From CAYHPY01 sp964358485 (lineage in GTDB: Bacteria; Elusimicrobiota; Elusimicrobia; UBA1565; UBA9628), in NCBI GenBank assembly GCA_964358485.1, contig CAYHPY010000145.1, forward strand, positions 1 to 7,423: DNA of 7,423 nt, read 5' to 3'. Made by a program: the position numbers and the translations under genes. The notes beneath the pieces were generated by a model. The model was given only the letters and a program-made list of their open reading frames with translations, was not told the origin of the DNA and searched no databases. This document shows positions 5,565 through 7,423 of this stretch, in pieces. The number at the start of each line of letters is the position of its first letter. The first letter of the stretch is position 1.

Positions 5565-6416
5565 ATGTCCCAGGAGGCCGGTCGGACTGAGAAACAGGTC
5601 ATCGAGCAGGAATTCCATGACCGTTGGGCGCAGGGAATTGATGTTGGGGGGTTGTTGGTCCGAGAGTCGTTCGAGGCTTCCACGGCGATGGAGAACCGCT
5701 TCGCTTTCGAAAGCCTTTCCCCGGTGGCAGGAAAAAAGATTCTGGATTTGGGCTGCGGCGCCGGCGAAACCTCCGTGTATTTCGCCCTGAACGGTGCCGT
5801 TGTCGACGCGCTGGACATTTCGCCGAAGATGGTCGCGGTCGCGCGTCGTCTCGCTGAGAAACACGGTGTTTTATTGAATCTCCACGCTGGTGTGGCTGAG
5901 AAACTCCCATTTGCCGATTGCTCATTCGACTTGGTTTTCGCCAACGGGGTCCTTCACCACGTCGATTTGATCCCGGCCCTGAAGGAAATCCGCCGCGTCC
6001 TCAAACCCGGCGGCAAGGCGGCGTTCATCGAACCTTTGAAGCATAACCCCGTCATTGGGCTTTACCGGCATCTTGCCGCGGAAAACCGCACGCCGACGGA
6101 ATTCCCGCTTGGATTCGGTGACTTTGACCGGGTCCGTTCGGTGTTTTCGAAGCTTCAGCACCGGGAATTTTGGCTCCTGACTCTTTACTTGTTCATTCAC
6201 TTCTTTATTGTCGAGCGCGTCTCCCCCGGCAAGGTTCGATACTGGAAGAAAGTAATTGAAGACGCGGATAAATATCAATTCCTGTTCGGGCCCCTTAAGC
6301 GCCTGGACGACGTCTTGCTGCGAAGGATTCCCTGGCTCGGCCGTTATTGCTGGAACACGGTCTTAGTCGCGGAGAAAGAAAGTTCCAGTCCGGCCGTGCC
6401 TCCCCGGATAGGGTGA
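5565..6416 (+). CDS. Class I SAM-dependent methyltransferase
   Basis: A 283-residue protein. The SAM-binding motif I is KILDLGCGAGETSVYFA (58-74), with the acidic ribose-binding residue D84 in DALDIS. Next come LPFADCSFDLVFANGVLHHV (114-133) and the post-core motif VLKPGGKAAFIEP (145-157), as in UbiE/COQ5-like enzymes (Methyltransf_11/25 type). After the catalytic core a very hydrophobic segment (FWLLTLYLFIHFFIV, 202-216) and a basic stretch suggest contact with the membrane or a lipid-linked substrate. The ATG at 5565 is the only reasonable start, since no other start codon lies within the next 20 codons. An AGGAGG at 5572-5577 lies downstream of the ATG and cannot serve it. Cluster context suggests methylation of a sugar or lipid-linked glycan, but the target is unknown. 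The epimerase gene follows after 17 nt. Confidence 0.92.
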   Translation: MSQEAGRTEKQVIEQEFHDRWAQGIDVGGLLVRESFEASTAMENRFAFESLSPVAGKKILDLGCGAGETSVYFALNGAVVDALDISPKMVAVARRLAEKHGVLLNLHAGVAEKLPFADCSFDLVFANGVLHHVDLIPALKEIRRVLKPGGKAAFIEPLKHNPVIGLYRHLAAENRTPTEFPLGFGDFDRVRSVFSKLQHREFWLLTLYLFIHFFIVERVSPGKVRYWKKVIEDADKYQFLFGPLKRLDDVLLRRIPWLGRYCWNTVLVAEKESSSPAVPPRIG

Positions 6417-6433
6417 ATTAGGCACAAAGTGTC

Positions 6434-7423
6434 ATGATCCGTTATTTCGTGACCGGGGCGAACGGCTTCATCGGCCGGCACCTCTGCCGCGTCCTGGTCC
6501 AAAATGGCCGGGCGGTCACGGCATTGGCGCGGGCGGCTCCGGCGCCGGGTTTGCTTCCCCCGGATGTTCGTGTGGTGGTGGCGACCTTTGACCGGCCGGA
6601 TACCTATGGCCCCGCCCTCAGCGAATGCGACTACGTGATTCATCTCGCCGGGGAGGCGAGGTTCGGCAACGGACCGCAATATCAAGACGCCAATGTCCAT
6701 GCCACCCGTGCCCTCCTTGAGGCCGTCGCCTCATACGCGCCAGGCCTCCGTCGGTTCGTTTTCATCAGCACGATGGGCGCGGTCGACCGCGGAAGACGAG
6801 ACGACTGCAAATCGCCCCTAAGTGAGGCCTCGTCCACCCATCCCACATCGGATTACGGCCGATCCAAGTTGGAGGGAGAGCGTTTGACCAGCGCATCCGG
6901 CCTTCCGTTTTCGATTGTTCGGCCCGCCATGGTCGTGGGGCCGGACATGCGGGTGGATAGCCATGTTGCCGTCTTCGCCAGGATGGCCGCGGAGGCACGG
7001 CTATTCTCGAAGGTGAATTGGCCTGGGCGGGTCTGCGTCGTCCACGTCGAGGATTTGGCCCAAGGGATCATCACCGCCGCTGAAAACGAGTCCGCTTCCG
7101 GCCGGATTTTTTTCGCCGGAGGGGACTCTATCCGAATTGGGGATATTTTAGAACTGGCGGCGCCGGGGCGCAGGCGGCTAGGGGTGGATTGGCTGGCGGC
7201 GATATCGGGTTATTTCACCCCCTGGATTCCGTTCAAGGCAAAGGTGCTTTTAAGGTCGGCGCTTCTCATCGATGACGGAGCCCTCCGCGGGTTGGGCTGG
7301 AACCCAAGATTCGACAAATACCAGGCGATTTCAGCGGTCGTCGAACGGGAGCGCGGGCGCGTCAGCCCAGGTCAACCGCCGCCGGGCCGGACCGTCGTGA
7401 CCGGGGCGGCTTCAGCCCTGGGA
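6434..7423 (+). CDS. NAD(P)-dependent epimerase/dehydratase fused to a second SDR domain (3' end outside window)
   Basis: The frame is open from ATG 6434 to the right edge (330 codons, no stop). The first domain is an extended SDR with a TGANGFIG nucleotide-binding motif at residues 7-14, VIHLAGEA at 68-75, Ser112 in FISTMGAV, and the catalytic pair Tyr141/Lys145 in DYGRSKLEGE. SIVRPAMVVGP (160-170) and VVHVEDLAQGI (202-212) are typical of nucleotide-sugar epimerases/dehydratases. Arg33 after the second strand may favour NADP, which is inference. The domain ends near residue 305 at a normal length, but instead of stopping the frame continues through a Pro/Gly-rich linker (SPGQPPPG) into RTVVTGAASALG (319-330). 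That is the first strand and TGxxx[GA]xG loop of another SDR. A separate downstream gene is unlikely because no start codon precedes that strand. Only a weak AGG (6420-6422) lies upstream of the ATG. The gene is probably co-transcribed with the methyltransferase and acts on a nucleotide-activated sugar. Confidence 0.88.
   Translation, partial: MIRYFVTGANGFIGRHLCRVLVQNGRAVTALARAAPAPGLLPPDVRVVVATFDRPDTYGPALSECDYVIHLAGEARFGNGPQYQDANVHATRALLEAVASYAPGLRRFVFISTMGAVDRGRRDDCKSPLSEASSTHPTSDYGRSKLEGERLTSASGLPFSIVRPAMVVGPDMRVDSHVAVFARMAAEARLFSKVNWPGRVCVVHVEDLAQGIITAAENESASGRIFFAGGDSIRIGDILELAAPGRRRLGVDWLAAISGYFTPWIPFKAKVLLRSALLIDDGALRGLGWNPRFDKYQAISAVVERERGRVSPGQPPPGRTVVTGAASALG

Noticed and set aside
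5465..5944. Minus-strand frame of 159 codons opposite the methyltransferase
   Set aside because: It covers the methyltransferase SAM-binding motifs in antisense and the divergent promoter region, with no recognisable domain of its own.
6765..7074. Minus-strand frames opposite the epimerase gene
   Set aside because: They are short shadows without motifs. The plus-strand frame encodes an intact extended SDR through the same region.

Overview
The window looks like part of a surface-polysaccharide (O-antigen or capsule type) gene cluster from a GC-rich bacterium, most likely Gram-negative and quite possibly uncultured. The evidence is a Wzx-type flippase, a thiamine-diphosphate (TPP) enzyme of the kind found in such clusters, a partner cupin, a SAM methyltransferase and a nucleotide-sugar-type epimerase/dehydratase. 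I cannot assign a phylum from the sequence alone. No RNA genes, insertion sequences, CRISPR arrays, integrase genes or long repeats were found.

Left block (1-753, + strand): the 3' end of one gene and a complete second gene. They encode related proteins that end in a winged-helix-like domain followed by a hydrophobic/basic tail. The complete copy carries three predicted membrane helices in front of that domain, so the pair looks like tandem membrane-anchored winged-helix proteins of unknown role.

Central block (792-5456, - strand): transcription runs right to left through a Wzx flippase, a DJ-1/PfpI family protein, a cupin and an acetolactate-synthase-like TPP enzyme. The DJ-1 and cupin genes are 18 nt apart, and the cupin and TPP genes share an ATGA stop/start overlap. 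The 38-nt gap to the convergent left block shows no clear terminator.

Divergent control region (5457-5564): a 108-nt intergenic stretch separates the flippase operon from the right block. It holds two perfect palindromes, a further split dyad, and a perfect TATAAT box five bases before the methyltransferase ATG, which suggests a leaderless mRNA.

Right block (5565-7423, + strand): a class I SAM methyltransferase followed 17 nt later by a long ORF that runs off the edge. The ORF encodes a complete extended-SDR epimerase/dehydratase domain, a Pro-rich linker, and then the start of a second Rossmann fold with an SDR nucleotide-binding motif. It is therefore probably a two-domain fusion enzyme.

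A plausible joint role, by inference only, is as follows. The epimerase/SDR, TPP enzyme, cupin and methyltransferase build or decorate an unusual sugar or acyl group. The flippase then moves the lipid-linked unit across the inner membrane, and the DJ-1 protein may handle reactive carbonyl by-products.
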